Shown: positions 53,684-63,379 of the stretch, one piece after another
Layout: every line of letters begins with the position of its first letter
How positions within the stretch are numbered: the first letter of the stretch is position 1
Source: Pseudomonas shirazensis
GTDB taxonomy: Bacteria > Pseudomonadota > Gammaproteobacteria > Pseudomonadales > Pseudomonadaceae
Direction: 5' to 3'
Assembly (NCBI RefSeq): GCF_014268785.2
Contig: NZ_JABWRD020000001.1
Span: 447,001-511,000 of the forward strand
Length of the DNA: 64,000 bases
Made by a program: the position numbers and the translations under genes
Notes under the pieces: model-generated
What the model saw: the letters and a program-made list of their open reading frames with translations, nothing else
Databases searched by the model: none
What the model was told of the DNA's origin: nothing

Positions 53684-55993
53684 ATGGTGCACCGCTGTTT
53701 ACTTGCCTTAGCTGGCACGCTGGCCCTGTCGGTCAGCGGCATGGCGCTGGGGCAGGCCCCGCAATCGAGCCCGGCAATCTCCTACACCCGGGACATTCAG
53801 CCGATCTTTACCAACAAGTGTGTGGCCTGCCACGCCTGCAACGACGCTGCCTGCCAGCTCAACCTGGGCAGTGCGGACGGCGCTCAGCGCGGCGCCTCCA
53901 AGGTGCCGGTGTATCAAGGTGACCGCAGCCAGGCGGTGCCGACCACACGTTTGTTCTATGACGCCCACAGCGAGCAGGCCTGGCGCAAGCAGGGCTTCTA
54001 TTCTGTGCTCGACGGCCAGGGTAGCCAGGCGGCATTGATGGCGCGCATGCTCGAATTGGCCCACAAGACGCCGCTGACGCCCAACGCCAAACTGCCCGAG
54101 AGCATTGTGCTAGGCCTCAATCGCAACAATATGTGCCCGTTGCCCCATGAATTCGATGCCTACGCCGGTGTTCATCCTGGCGAAGGTATGCCCCTGGCCG
54201 TCACCGGCCTGACCGATCAGGAATACCAGACCTTGCAGCGCTGGCTGGCAGCCGGCGCGCCGGTCGATGCCCAGGCGCTACAGCCGAACGCTGCGGAAGC
54301 CAGCCAGATCGCCGAGTGGGAAGCGCTGCTCAACCGCCCAGGCTCATCCGAGGCGTTGATCGGTCGCTGGCTGTACGAACACCTGTTTCTTGCCCATATC
54401 GACTTCGTCGGTGGCCAGCCTGGGCACTTCTTCCAGTGGGTGCGTTCGCGCACGCCCAGCGGTCAGCCGGCCGATATCATCGCCACTCGCCGACCCAACG
54501 ACCCGCCCGGTACTGACTTCTATTACCGGTTGGTCCCGGTGCAAGGCGTGATCGTTCACAAAACGCACATCAGCTACCCGCTCGGGCCGCAGAAACTCAA
54601 ACGGGTCAAGCAGCTGTTCTATAGTGGCGACTGGCATGCCACCTCACTGCCAGGCTATGGCCCAAGACACCGGGCAAACCCGTTCGAGACCTTCGAAGCG
54701 ATTCCGGCGGTGGCGCGCTACCAGTTCATGCTGGATAACGCCGAGTACTTCGTGCGCACATTCATCCGCGGGCCGGTCTGCCGTGGGCAGATTGCCACCG
54801 ATGTGATTCGCGACAACTTCTGGGCATTGTTCCAGGAGCCTGCACATGACCTGTACATCACCGACGCACGTTATCGCGGTGAGGCGACGCCGTTGTTGGC
54901 CATGCCCGGCCAGATCGACGACGTTGGCAGCGTGATCAGCCTCTGGCATTCCTACCGCGACAAGCGTAACGAATACGAAAAGCTGCGCCGCGAAGCCTAT
55001 GCTGAGGCCCCCGCGCCGAGTTGGTCGACCTTGTGGGCCGGTAATGACAACGCGCTGCTGAGCATCTTCCGCCACTTCGACAGCGCCTCGGTGAGCAAAG
55101 GCTTGATCGGCGACGTGCCACTGACTACCTGGCTGTTCGACTACCCGCTGCTTGAGCGCACCTATTACCAACTGGCGGTCAACTTCGATGTGTTCGGCAA
55201 CGTCTCGCACCAGTTGCAGACCCGGCTCTACTTCGACCTGATCCGTAACGGCGCGGAGGTCAATTTCCTGCGGTTGATGCCCGCTGACCAGCGCGGCGCG
55301 ATCCTCAGCGATTGGTACCAGACCACCGGCAAGGTCAAGATGTGGCTGGATTACGAAGACATCGACACCGATACGGCAAGCGCTTTCAAGCTCGACGAAC
55401 GTGACCCCAAGCGCGACTTCGGCCTGCAATTGCTGCAGCGCACCAAGAGCCTCAATGTCACGCCCGACCCGATCAACCGCTGCCAGGGCGCGTACTGCTC
55501 GCGGCCGCAGATGAGCGCCGAGTTTCGCGATGTCGAGCAGAGCCTCAGCCGCTTGGTATCACGTCCTGCCGCTGGCCTGAAGGTAATCAATCAGCTGCCT
55601 GAAGCGAGCATGCTGCGTATCGAAGGGCAGGGTGGGCAACGCCAGGTCTACAGCTTGCTGCGCAACCGTGCGCACAGCAACGTGGCGTTCCTGCTGGGGG
55701 AGGAATCGCGCTATCAGCCGGGTCTGGACACCCTGACCCTGGTGCCGGGCGTGCTCAGCAGCTACCCCAATTTCATCTTCAACATCCCGGCCAGCGATGT
55801 CCCGGAGTGGGTCGAAGACATGGAAGCTGCGCGCGACGATCCGGCCAAGTTCGAGCGCATCGTCATGCGTTGGGGCGTGCGCCGCAGTCACCCGCAGTTC
55901 TGGCAGTACTTCCATGATCTGAATACCTTTATCGAGGAGACCGAGCCGCTGGAAGCAGGCGTGCTGGACATGAACCGCTATGAAAACCTGTGA
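53684..55993 (+). CDS. cti: Periplasmic fatty acid cis/trans isomerase
   Basis: Cti converts cis to trans unsaturated acyl chains in phospholipids as a fast response to solvents and heat. The N terminus is a signal peptide (CLLALAGTLALSVSGMALG) followed by a cytochrome c-type heme motif C46-x2-C49-H50 in NKCVACHACN. The remaining sequence matches Cti along its 769 residues (HIDFVGGQPGHFFQWVRSRT; TDFYYRLVPVQGVIVHKTH; VSRLVSRPAAGL-like part). The metH-cti divergent pair is a known arrangement in Pseudomonas. Confidence 0.96.
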   Translation: MVHRCLLALAGTLALSVSGMALGQAPQSSPAISYTRDIQPIFTNKCVACHACNDAACQLNLGSADGAQRGASKVPVYQGDRSQAVPTTRLFYDAHSEQAWRKQGFYSVLDGQGSQAALMARMLELAHKTPLTPNAKLPESIVLGLNRNNMCPLPHEFDAYAGVHPGEGMPLAVTGLTDQEYQTLQRWLAAGAPVDAQALQPNAAEASQIAEWEALLNRPGSSEALIGRWLYEHLFLAHIDFVGGQPGHFFQWVRSRTPSGQPADIIATRRPNDPPGTDFYYRLVPVQGVIVHKTHISYPLGPQKLKRVKQLFYSGDWHATSLPGYGPRHRANPFETFEAIPAVARYQFMLDNAEYFVRTFIRGPVCRGQIATDVIRDNFWALFQEPAHDLYITDARYRGEATPLLAMPGQIDDVGSVISLWHSYRDKRNEYEKLRREAYAEAPAPSWSTLWAGNDNALLSIFRHFDSASVSKGLIGDVPLTTWLFDYPLLERTYYQLAVNFDVFGNVSHQLQTRLYFDLIRNGAEVNFLRLMPADQRGAILSDWYQTTGKVKMWLDYEDIDTDTASAFKLDERDPKRDFGLQLLQRTKSLNVTPDPINRCQGAYCSRPQMSAEFRDVEQSLSRLVSRPAAGLKVINQLPEASMLRIEGQGGQRQVYSLLRNRAHSNVAFLLGEESRYQPGLDTLTLVPGVLSSYPNFIFNIPASDVPEWVEDMEAARDDPAKFERIVMRWGVRRSHPQFWQYFHDLNTFIEETEPLEAGVLDMNRYENL

Positions 55994-56135
55994 GTTGACC
56001 GCCCGGCAGGAGGGCTGATCTTTTCATCGATGTCGTGGTCCCAATAGCAAGTGGTCTGTGGTTCGGCTCGCCGCTCTCGGTGGCGCGTCTGCGCCGAACC
56101 CCAGGCTTGAATGCACCAGGACCACAGGGCATTGC

Positions 56136-57170
56136 ATGTTGTACTCGCTTCAGGCACTTCGGGCGTTCGCCGCCTGGGTGGTGGTTTGCCACCATTTCAT
56201 GCAGGTATTCTTCGACTTCCACGCCAGCGGCCCCGTTGGCGCCCTGCTCGCCGAGCGCGGCGCAGTTGGGGTGGATATCTTTTTTGTGATCAGCGGGTTG
56301 GTGATCTACCTGTCGACCCGTGACAAGGACATCGTCCCCAGTCAGTTTCTGCTCAACCGCGCGTTGCGCATCATTCCCGCCTACTGGTTTTACACCGCGC
56401 TGATGGCCCTGCTGCTGTTCGGCGCCAGCCGCTGGATGCCGCATCAGGTGTTCGACTGGCAGCATTTGCTACTGTCGTTGCTGTTCATCCCGGCAGAAAA
56501 CCCCGGCGGCTACGGCATGTATCCAACGCTCAATGTGGGCTGGACACTGAATTTCGAGATGTTCTTCTATCTGCTGTTCGGCCTCGCCTTCATGGTACGT
56601 CGGCGTCTGCACCTGCTGCTGGTAACGGCCGCGCTGTTGCTGGTCAGCGAAGTTCTGGGGCGGCTGGGGGTGCTCAGTCACTTCTACAACAACGGCATCA
56701 TCTACGAATTTCTGTTGGGTATCGGCCTGGGCGTGCTCTACCGCCGAGGCCTGATCCGCGAGGGCTTGTGGTTGCCGTTGGCATTGCTGGCGCTGGCCGG
56801 GTTTGCCCTATACCGACTGGATGCGTCGCTGCGCCTGCTGCACTGGGGCCTGCCGAGCGCGCTGGTGGTGCTGGCGTTCATCTCGCTTGAGCCGTATTTC
56901 CGTGGCAACCAGCTGCTCAAGATGCTCGGTGACTGCTCCTACTCGGTATACCTGATCCATGTGCTGGTGCTGCATGCCGGCTGGTTCGTCAGCGAGCGTT
57001 TTGCACTCAACCCTTATCTGGTCTTCGCCTTCTGTGTGCCGTCCATTGGACTAATGTCGTGGCTGAGCTACCAATGGCTGGAACGCGGCCTGTATCAACG
57101 GATGAAGGCCTGGATCGACGCACGTTCGGCGCAGCAGCCAGCCTGGGAGCTATCCCGAGTCAAATGCTAG
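56136..57170 (+). CDS. Acyltransferase 3 family membrane protein (OafA-like)
   Basis: The ATG at 56136 (MLYSLQALRAFAAWVVVCHH) gives the standard N terminus with the catalytic His in the first membrane helix; a longer open frame is not credible. 344 residues with about ten hydrophobic segments, including GVDIFFVISGLVIYLST and FLLNRALRIIPAYWFYT, both diagnostic. Family members O-acylate lipopolysaccharide, exopolysaccharide or membrane glycans. The substrate is unknown and no glycan genes are adjacent. Confidence 0.9.
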   Translation: MLYSLQALRAFAAWVVVCHHFMQVFFDFHASGPVGALLAERGAVGVDIFFVISGLVIYLSTRDKDIVPSQFLLNRALRIIPAYWFYTALMALLLFGASRWMPHQVFDWQHLLLSLLFIPAENPGGYGMYPTLNVGWTLNFEMFFYLLFGLAFMVRRRLHLLLVTAALLLVSEVLGRLGVLSHFYNNGIIYEFLLGIGLGVLYRRGLIREGLWLPLALLALAGFALYRLDASLRLLHWGLPSALVVLAFISLEPYFRGNQLLKMLGDCSYSVYLIHVLVLHAGWFVSERFALNPYLVFAFCVPSIGLMSWLSYQWLERGLYQRMKAWIDARSAQQPAWELSRVKC

Positions 57171-57219
57171 GACTTTGTTCGGGGCCTGGGTTGGCGTACA
57201 CTTGCCAACAAGTCTGTGA

Positions 57220-57813
<594 letters not shown>

Positions 57814-58047
57814 TAGCGGTGGTGGTGTGCGAGCAGACCCGGGCAGCACCGCGCGGGTCGCGCTTCTAGCAACAATCTGTTACTGATTCAACCCCCGCGA
57901 CAACAGGTCGCAGCCGCGTATTACAAGGGCTGCAGGCCGATCACCGGCTTTGTTGGGTAGATAGCCAACAGAGGTCATGCCAGAATGCCGCGGCTTTTTG
58001 ACCGGCCCTGCCCAGGGGCTGGCACCTTCCCTGTAAAGGATGGTTCC

Positions 58048-58653
58048 ATGACTGATCTGTTGAGCCGGCGTGCCGTTGTCGCCGGCATGGGCGTACTCGG
58101 GCTTGGCCTGTTGGCCGGTTGCAACCCGGCGCGCGGCCTTGATTTCAAGTACGGCAAGAACATGAGCAACGAAATCCTCGGCCGTTCGTTCCGCCTGACC
58201 GATAGCCAGGGCAATGTGCGGACCTTGTCGAGCTTCTACGGCACCATGCCGATGATCTTCTTCGGCTTCACCCAGTGCCCGGCCGTATGCCCGACTGCGC
58301 TGGCGCGTGCCGCCCAGATCAAGAAGCTGATGGGCCGCGATGCTGGCTTCTTGCAGGTGGTATTCATCACCCTCGACCCCGAACGTGATACACCCGAAGT
58401 GCTTGACGCCTATGTCAAGGCGTTCGACCCATCGTTCACGGCCCTGACCGGTACGCCGGAAGAGATCGCCGCGGTTGCGCGGGAGTTCAAGGTGTTCTAC
58501 GAAAAGGTCCCCACCGGCGACACGTACACCATCTCCCATTCGTCCACCAGCTACGTCTACGATTCGCGCAGCACACTGCGCCTGAGCCTGGGGCATTCCC
58601 TGAATGCCAAGGAATGCACAGAAGACCTGCTTACCCTGATGGAGATCTGCTAA
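58048..58653 (+). CDS. SCO1/SenC-type copper chaperone lipoprotein
   Basis: SCO proteins deliver copper to the CuA site of cytochrome oxidase. The ATG at 58048 has AAAGGA 6-7 bp upstream. A twin-arginine-like start (LSRRAVVAG) leads to a lipobox LLAGC with Cys25. The thioredoxin-like domain has the copper motif C77-x3-C81 in FTQCPAVCPTAL and the third ligand region SHSSTSYVYD. 201 residues. The next gene, also a copper protein, starts directly after the stop. Confidence 0.93.
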   Translation: MTDLLSRRAVVAGMGVLGLGLLAGCNPARGLDFKYGKNMSNEILGRSFRLTDSQGNVRTLSSFYGTMPMIFFGFTQCPAVCPTALARAAQIKKLMGRDAGFLQVVFITLDPERDTPEVLDAYVKAFDPSFTALTGTPEEIAAVAREFKVFYEKVPTGDTYTISHSSTSYVYDSRSTLRLSLGHSLNAKECTEDLLTLMEIC

Positions 58654-59142
58654 ATGGCAATTTCGCTGCAACCGATCAAGCGCGGCCTGGCCGCTCTGGC
58701 GCTGATGGGCATGGCGCTGCCGGCCCTGGCCGAGACCAGCGTCAGCGATGCCTGGGTGCGGGCCACCGTGCCGCAGCAGCACGCTACCGGCGCCTTCATG
58801 GTGCTGACTGCCACCACCGACAGCAAATTGGTCGGGGTCGCTTCGCCAGTAGCCAAGGACGTGCAAGTGCATGAGATGACCATGAACGGTGAAGTCATGG
58901 GCATGCGCCAGGTCAAGTCGATCGAGCTGCCTGCTGGCAAAGCCGTGAGCCTGGATCCGAACGGCTACCATGTGATGCTGATGGGCTTGCATGAGCAGGT
59001 CAAGGAAGGCACCCAAGTGCCGCTGACGCTGACCATCGAAGACGCCAAGGGCGCCAAGCAGGCCTTGCAGGTCCAGGCGCCTGTGCGTGGCCTGACAGCC
59101 GATGGCAGCACTGGTGGCCACGAGCACGCGCACCAGCACTGA
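58654..59142 (+). CDS. PCu(A)C periplasmic copper chaperone
   Basis: The 162-residue protein has a signal peptide (LALMGMALPALA) and the H-x-M...M...H-x-M copper site: HEMTMNGEVMGMRQV and NGYHVMLMGL. It ends in a His-rich tail (GGHEHAHQH). It starts on the base after the TAA of the SCO gene, so the two are coupled. Together they build the CuA site of the terminal oxidase. Confidence 0.93.
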   Translation: MAISLQPIKRGLAALALMGMALPALAETSVSDAWVRATVPQQHATGAFMVLTATTDSKLVGVASPVAKDVQVHEMTMNGEVMGMRQVKSIELPAGKAVSLDPNGYHVMLMGLHEQVKEGTQVPLTLTIEDAKGAKQALQVQAPVRGLTADGSTGGHEHAHQH

Positions 59143-59174
59143 CAGCTGCCGGAGCTATTCGCTCAGCAAAGAAG

Positions 59175-59202
59175 GCCGCTCCCTGGAGAGCGGCTTTTTT
59201 TT
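59175..59202 (+). terminator. Rho-independent terminator of the copper operon
   Basis: Seven-base arms GCCGCTC and GAGCGGC with a 6-base loop and eight T in a row. Confidence 0.92.
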
Positions 59203-59210
59203 GCCGAGAA

Positions 59211-59438
59211 TCAACCGCGAAAACGTGGCAGCGGGCGGTCGGTCTTCAGCGAGGTCAGCGTTTTGCGCACCTGTGCTTCTTCAGCCTCCAGTGCCCGCAA
59301 GCTGTCGCGGATCTTGCCGGCTGCGGGCACATCACCCTGCCGGTCGATCCAAGCGGCAATTTCCTTGCACGCGCTGGTCAAGTGGGTTTGGCGCTGATTC
59401 ATCAACGTCAGCAGGGTGTTGAGCTCTTTTGCAGACAT
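59211..59438 (-). CDS. Small helical protein, 75 aa, unknown function
   Basis: AGGAA lies 6-7 bp before the ATG. MSAKELNTLLTLMNQRQTHL and DSLRALEAEEAQVRKTL are predicted helices with a coiled-coil character. No membrane segment or known domain. Convergent with the copper operon. Confidence 0.65.
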   Translation of the reverse strand: MSAKELNTLLTLMNQRQTHLTSACKEIAAWIDRQGDVPAAGKIRDSLRALEAEEAQVRKTLTSLKTDRPLPRFRG

Positions 59439-59498
59439 GGCAGGTTCCTCCGTTCAGCGCTTGAAGTGTAGCAGCGCTGGCAGAATTTGCCGGGCGCC

Positions 59499-60332
59499 TC
59501 AGCGGCTCAGGCAGGCGCTGCGGTAGGCGCCAGGGGTGACGCCGTAGGCTTGCTTGAACTGGCGGTTGAGGTGGCTTTGATCGGCAAAGCCCAAGGCGAA
59601 CGCGGCATCGGCAGCGGCCATGCCACCCTTGAGCAACTCCCGCGCGCGGGCCAGGCGCCGTTGTTTCAGCCAGCTGTGCGGTGGCAGCCCGGTAGCGCGG
59701 CAGAATACCCGGGCAAAGTGAAACGCAGACAGGTTCACCGCCGCCGCCAACGCCTCTAACGAAGGCGGGTCGGCGAGCTGGCTCTCCAGCAGCTCGCGGG
59801 CGCGGGCGACAGCCAGCGGCTCACAGCCTGGATCGCGTGGCGCGCTGCACTGGCCGTGGCGCTGGGCCAGGGCCAGCACCGCTTGGCGCCAGGCAGTCTG
59901 CTGTTGCAAGGCGCTAGCCCCGGCTTCCGAGAGCTGGTGCAACTGACTGAACGCCGCCGCCAGGGCGGGATCATTGATCACGCTCTGCTGAAAGTACGGC
60001 ATGCCCTGGCCGCTCAGTTCCAGCTCGTCGAGCACGCCCGTAACCCGCGCATGCTCGGGATAAAAGCCACGATAGCGCCAGCCACTCTCGTGCGCGGTAG
60101 CTCCGGTATGCAGTTCGTCGGGGTTGATCAGGACCATGCTGCCCACCGGCGCCAGGTGCTCGCTGCCACGGTGCCAGAAGCGCTGCGCGCCCGATTCGAT
60201 CACGGTGAACACATAGCCCTCGTGCACATGCGGGGCAAACCGTTGCTGCACATAACGCGCGTGCAGCATCTCGACGTCACCAAGTGCCGGCGCCTGCCAG
60301 AGGTGGGTTTGTTCACGCAGGGGTGTGCTCAT
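59499..60332 (-). CDS. AraC-family transcriptional regulator
   Basis: 277 residues. The N-terminal 150 form a cupin-type effector domain (FAPHVHEGYVFTVIESGAQR; VLINPDELHTG). The C-terminal 100 hold the double helix-turn-helix: LEALAAAVNLSAFHFARVF and AFALGFADQSHLNRQFKQAYG. The start overlaps the azlD stop by 4 bp, so it is the last gene of an azlC-azlD-araC unit and probably regulates it or a related amino acid response. Confidence 0.92.
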   Translation of the reverse strand: MSTPLREQTHLWQAPALGDVEMLHARYVQQRFAPHVHEGYVFTVIESGAQRFWHRGSEHLAPVGSMVLINPDELHTGATAHESGWRYRGFYPEHARVTGVLDELELSGQGMPYFQQSVINDPALAAAFSQLHQLSEAGASALQQQTAWRQAVLALAQRHGQCSAPRDPGCEPLAVARARELLESQLADPPSLEALAAAVNLSAFHFARVFCRATGLPPHSWLKQRRLARARELLKGGMAAADAAFALGFADQSHLNRQFKQAYGVTPGAYRSACLSR

Positions 60333-60643
60333 GCCAGCCAGCTGCGCAGCAGGAAGAAGATCAACATGCTCACCAGCATGCTCAGCAGCACACTGCGGGT
60401 CAACAGCACCAGCGCCACAGCCACCACCGAACCGAGCAGGTACGGATTGGTCAGGCTCAGGTCAAGCTGGTGCTCAGGCAGAAAGATGATTGGCCCGCAG
60501 ATGGCCGTGAGCATGCCGGGTACGGCAAAACCGAGAAACTGCCGTGCGTTGGAGCTCAGGCGCAGCGGTAGACGCGGTTCGAGAAACGCGTAGCGGTTGA
60601 GAAATACCAGCAGGCCCATGCCCAGAATCAATAGCCAGATCAT
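60329..60643 (-). CDS. azlD: AzlD-type small subunit of a branched-chain amino acid exporter
   Basis: 104 residues with about four membrane segments ([36 protein letters not shown]). AzlD partners AzlC in export of branched-chain amino acids or analogues. It overlaps azlC and the AraC gene by 4 bp each. It looks intact although its AzlC partner carries a stop codon. Confidence 0.88.
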   Translation of the reverse strand: MIWLLILGMGLLVFLNRYAFLEPRLPLRLSSNARQFLGFAVPGMLTAICGPIIFLPEHQLDLSLTNPYLLGSVVAVALVLLTRSVLLSMLVSMLIFFLLRSWLA

Positions 60644-61341
60644 GCCCGTGCGTCAGCCAGTTTTTGACAGACAAAGCCTGCACCCATGCCTAGCAACCCT
60701 GCAGCAATCAGTGCGGTCTCCCAGTGCCAGTAGGTGAACAGCACCGAGCTGAACAGCGATACCAGTACGCACACCAATGCCGGCACGTTGCGCACGGTGG
60801 GCGCTATCAGGGCAACGAAGGTGGCGACGATGGAGAAATCCAGGCCCAGTTGGTCCAGGTGCGGGATGTTCTGGCCGAGCACAATGCCGGCCAGGGTAAA
60901 CAGGTTCCACGCCACGTAGAAGGTCAGGCCAACGCCCAAGGCATACCAGCGGTTGAACCGCTGTTGGTCGTAGTGGCTGGTCAGCGCAAAAAATTCATCG
61001 GTGAGCAGGAAGCCCAGGCCCAGCCGCCAGCGCAATGGCTGGCCCGAAAGCAGCGGGCGCATCGACAGCCCGTAGAGCAAATGCTGGGAGGTCAGCAGCA
61101 AGGTCGTGAGCAGGATCGCCAGCAGGCTGGCGCCACCCTTGAGCATCCCGATCGCCACCAACTGCGCTGCACCGGCAAACACGATCGCCGACAGGCCTTG
61201 GCCTTACCATGGGGTGAGGTTGGCCTCGATGGCCATCGAGCCTGCGAGCAGGCCCCAGGGAGCCACCGCCAGCGACAGCGGCAGGCTGGCAACGGCACCG
61301 TGGAGAAAGGCGTGGCGAGTGATTGGCTGACTGCTGGGCAT
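60640..61341 (-). pseudogene. azlC: AzlC large subunit interrupted by an in-frame TAA
   Basis: From the ATG at 61341 (MPSSQPITRHAFLHGAVASL) the frame reads PLSLAVAPWGLLAGSMAIEA, NLTPW, then TAA at 61206-61204, and continues in the same frame with GQGLSAIVFAGAAQLVAIGM to a normal end at 60640. The whole frame is 233 codons, the usual AzlC length, and the stop replaces codon 46 where relatives read on. A GTG at 61182 could restart translation but would drop the first membrane segments. A sequencing error is possible. Confidence 0.88.
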
Positions 61342-61433
61342 GATGACGGCTGCAAACAACAAGGCAGCGCAGCATGGCAGAACAGCTCAAGGCTGGCTTG
61401 AACGATCTTGCTCGTCTACGGCCAGCCTGTGCT

Positions 61434-62192
61434 TCAGCGATTGCTGGTCAGGCGTTGCTGCGCAGCGGCGCAGCCGTTGATCTCTACTGCCTTCTGCAGC
61501 AGGGTCTGCCGATGCTGCGGGTCCAGATCACCCAGCAACCGGTAGACCTCGGCCTGATAATCGCGCTGCCGCCCCCATTGCATCTGCAACCCTTGTGGCT
61601 GGCTGCGGTTACAGGCCAGGCGCACAGCAGGTTGCGGGTAGTACTGCGCGTACAGCGTGGCCATGTTGGGGATGGCTTCCATCGCGTCGCGATACGCCGG
61701 GCTGGCGTTGTACGGTGGGCACCAGGTCGAAATGGCCGGCGCGGGCGGGGCAAAGCCTTGCTGCAGGCTGGCTTCAAGCAAAGGGCAGGCAGCGTCGGGA
61801 ATCTGCGCGGCCGGCAGGTAGGTCATGTAATACAGTGCCAGCCGGTATTGCGCCACTGGATGCCCCAGCGCCACCGACTTTTTCAGCAACGCCACCGCGG
61901 TCGGCAGGGTCTGCGCCAGCGCCTGGCCCTGGCGGCTCAGCTCAGGGTCGCTGTCGGCAACCGAGCGTAGCGGCGAGGGGCTGTCGCTGACGCTGTCGGC
62001 TTGCTCGAGCAGCGGCAAGGCCTGCCGGTAGAGCAGATCAGCGTGCGGGTCGATCTGGCTCTCAAGCGCGTATGCCATGGGCGCAGCCAGGGCGATGAGC
62101 AGGGGCGAGAACAGCACAGCACGCGTGACGATTGAACGTGGCGTGCCGCTGTTGGCAGCGTTGGAGCTTCGATGTTCTTTGCAGATGCGCAT
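61434..62192 (-). CDS. Periplasmic protein with short helical repeats, unknown function
   Basis: The ATG at 62192 (MRICKEHRSS) precedes a hydrophobic stretch VLFSPLLIALAAPMAYA that looks like a signal peptide. The mature part has Sel1/TPR-like helix pairs (TAVALLKKSVALGHPVAQYR; ACPLLEASLQQGFAPP; RQTLLQKAVEINGCAAAQ) and four cysteines. 252 residues. It lies downstream of the SGNH-like gene in the same direction, 78 bp apart, and may act with it. No function proposed. Confidence 0.65.
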   Translation of the reverse strand: MRICKEHRSSNAANSGTPRSIVTRAVLFSPLLIALAAPMAYALESQIDPHADLLYRQALPLLEQADSVSDSPSPLRSVADSDPELSRQGQALAQTLPTAVALLKKSVALGHPVAQYRLALYYMTYLPAAQIPDAACPLLEASLQQGFAPPAPAISTWCPPYNASPAYRDAMEAIPNMATLYAQYYPQPAVRLACNRSQPQGLQMQWGRQRDYQAEVYRLLGDLDPQHRQTLLQKAVEINGCAAAQQRLTSNR

Positions 62193-62270
62193 ATGCCTCG
62201 GTAAATCACAGCGATGACCGGCTATTCTAGCCATCCCAATGCCCATGCCGATAGACCATGGCTGCGTTTA

Positions 62271-63347
62271 TCAGACGAGCTTGATCGGCGTCAGCTTGCG
62301 CAAGCGTTGTTTATCCTGCGCCAGACCCAGCTTGGCAGTGATAACCTTGGCCAAGGTATTGTTCCCCAAGTCATTGAAATGCAAGCGATCTACGAACAGT
62401 GACTGGGCGAATACCGGTGAGCTGTCGAGCATGCAGTTCATGTCATAACAGGCGACAGAATCGGCTTCGTTCTTGATCCGGCGAAAGAATGCCGAGTGCC
62501 GTTCGGCATCGAAAACGCCCGCCAGCAACTGATCGAACGGTACCGGCTGCTGTTGCAAAGCATCGAGCCTGGCCTGCTCAGCCGCAGGCACCGTTTCGCG
62601 GCACCAGGGCAGCAGCGGCTGCAAGATGAAGGTGAGGGTGGCATGGCTGTCGGCCAGCAAGCGGTCCCACTGGCGCAAGGTGCGCCCAATACAGTCGGCA
62701 GCGCGCATCAGGCGCTTGTCCGCAGGCGGCAGTGACCAGCTCAAGGCAGGCTGCTCGCGGCGTGGCACCAGCGCCTGGCGCAAGCGTTGCCAGAGCGACT
62801 CGACGCCTTTGCAGGGCGGTGCCTGCAAGGTCTCATTGAAGCTGTTCAGGTATGCCTGACGCGGGTCGGAACCCGTGGCCAGCAACTCGCTGAGGGCCTC
62901 TTGGGCCAACGTGTTGAGCCCGCTGAGGATCACCACATGGCCGATCTTGCCCAGCCGATGCTGATGTGTAAGGAACAGCAGCAGCTCTTGCGTAGCGCTC
63001 AGCCCGCAGCCAGCCAGGCTCAGCCAGACCTCACCGGTGAGCGCCGACAGGTGCGAGGCAACCGTAGCGTCATCACCGCTCGCGCCTATGCCAAAAGCGG
63101 TCGAGCCGCCCACCAGCAAGTTGACTCGCGCCGTATTGCCACGTTCGGCGGGCGAGTAGCGTTTGCCCGCCCAGTGGCTATAGCGCAAGCCCAATGCATC
63201 GGTATTGATGGTATCCGAGCGATAACCCCGTTCGTGCATGTACAGGGTTTGCGGCAAACGCCGGCTGCCCAGCTGCATAAAGCGCTGGTAGTCCAGTTGC
63301 AAGGGAAGCAGTTGGCCGTCCGTGGCGCTATCGATCAGGCTCATCAA
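62271..63347 (-). CDS. SGNH hydrolase-like protein
   Basis: 358 residues. The SGNH landmarks are present: the GGST block with candidate nucleophile Ser82 (LLVGGSTAFGIGASGDD), an N in the HVVILSGLNTLAQEA block, and the D-x2-H pair at about 320-323 in FVDRLHFNDLGN. No signal peptide or membrane anchor was seen. Related Pseudomonas proteins are sometimes annotated as inducer of phenazine A; I cannot check this. The substrate could be an acylated glycan or lipid. It lies upstream of the 61434 gene. Confidence 0.72.
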   Translation of the reverse strand: MMSLIDSATDGQLLPLQLDYQRFMQLGSRRLPQTLYMHERGYRSDTINTDALGLRYSHWAGKRYSPAERGNTARVNLLVGGSTAFGIGASGDDATVASHLSALTGEVWLSLAGCGLSATQELLLFLTHQHRLGKIGHVVILSGLNTLAQEALSELLATGSDPRQAYLNSFNETLQAPPCKGVESLWQRLRQALVPRREQPALSWSLPPADKRLMRAADCIGRTLRQWDRLLADSHATLTFILQPLLPWCRETVPAAEQARLDALQQQPVPFDQLLAGVFDAERHSAFFRRIKNEADSVACYDMNCMLDSSPVFAQSLFVDRLHFNDLGNNTLAKVITAKLGLAQDKQRLRKLTPIKLV

Positions 63348-63379
63348 ACCTCCTCACTCGGTCAGCAGGCGTGTGCGGC

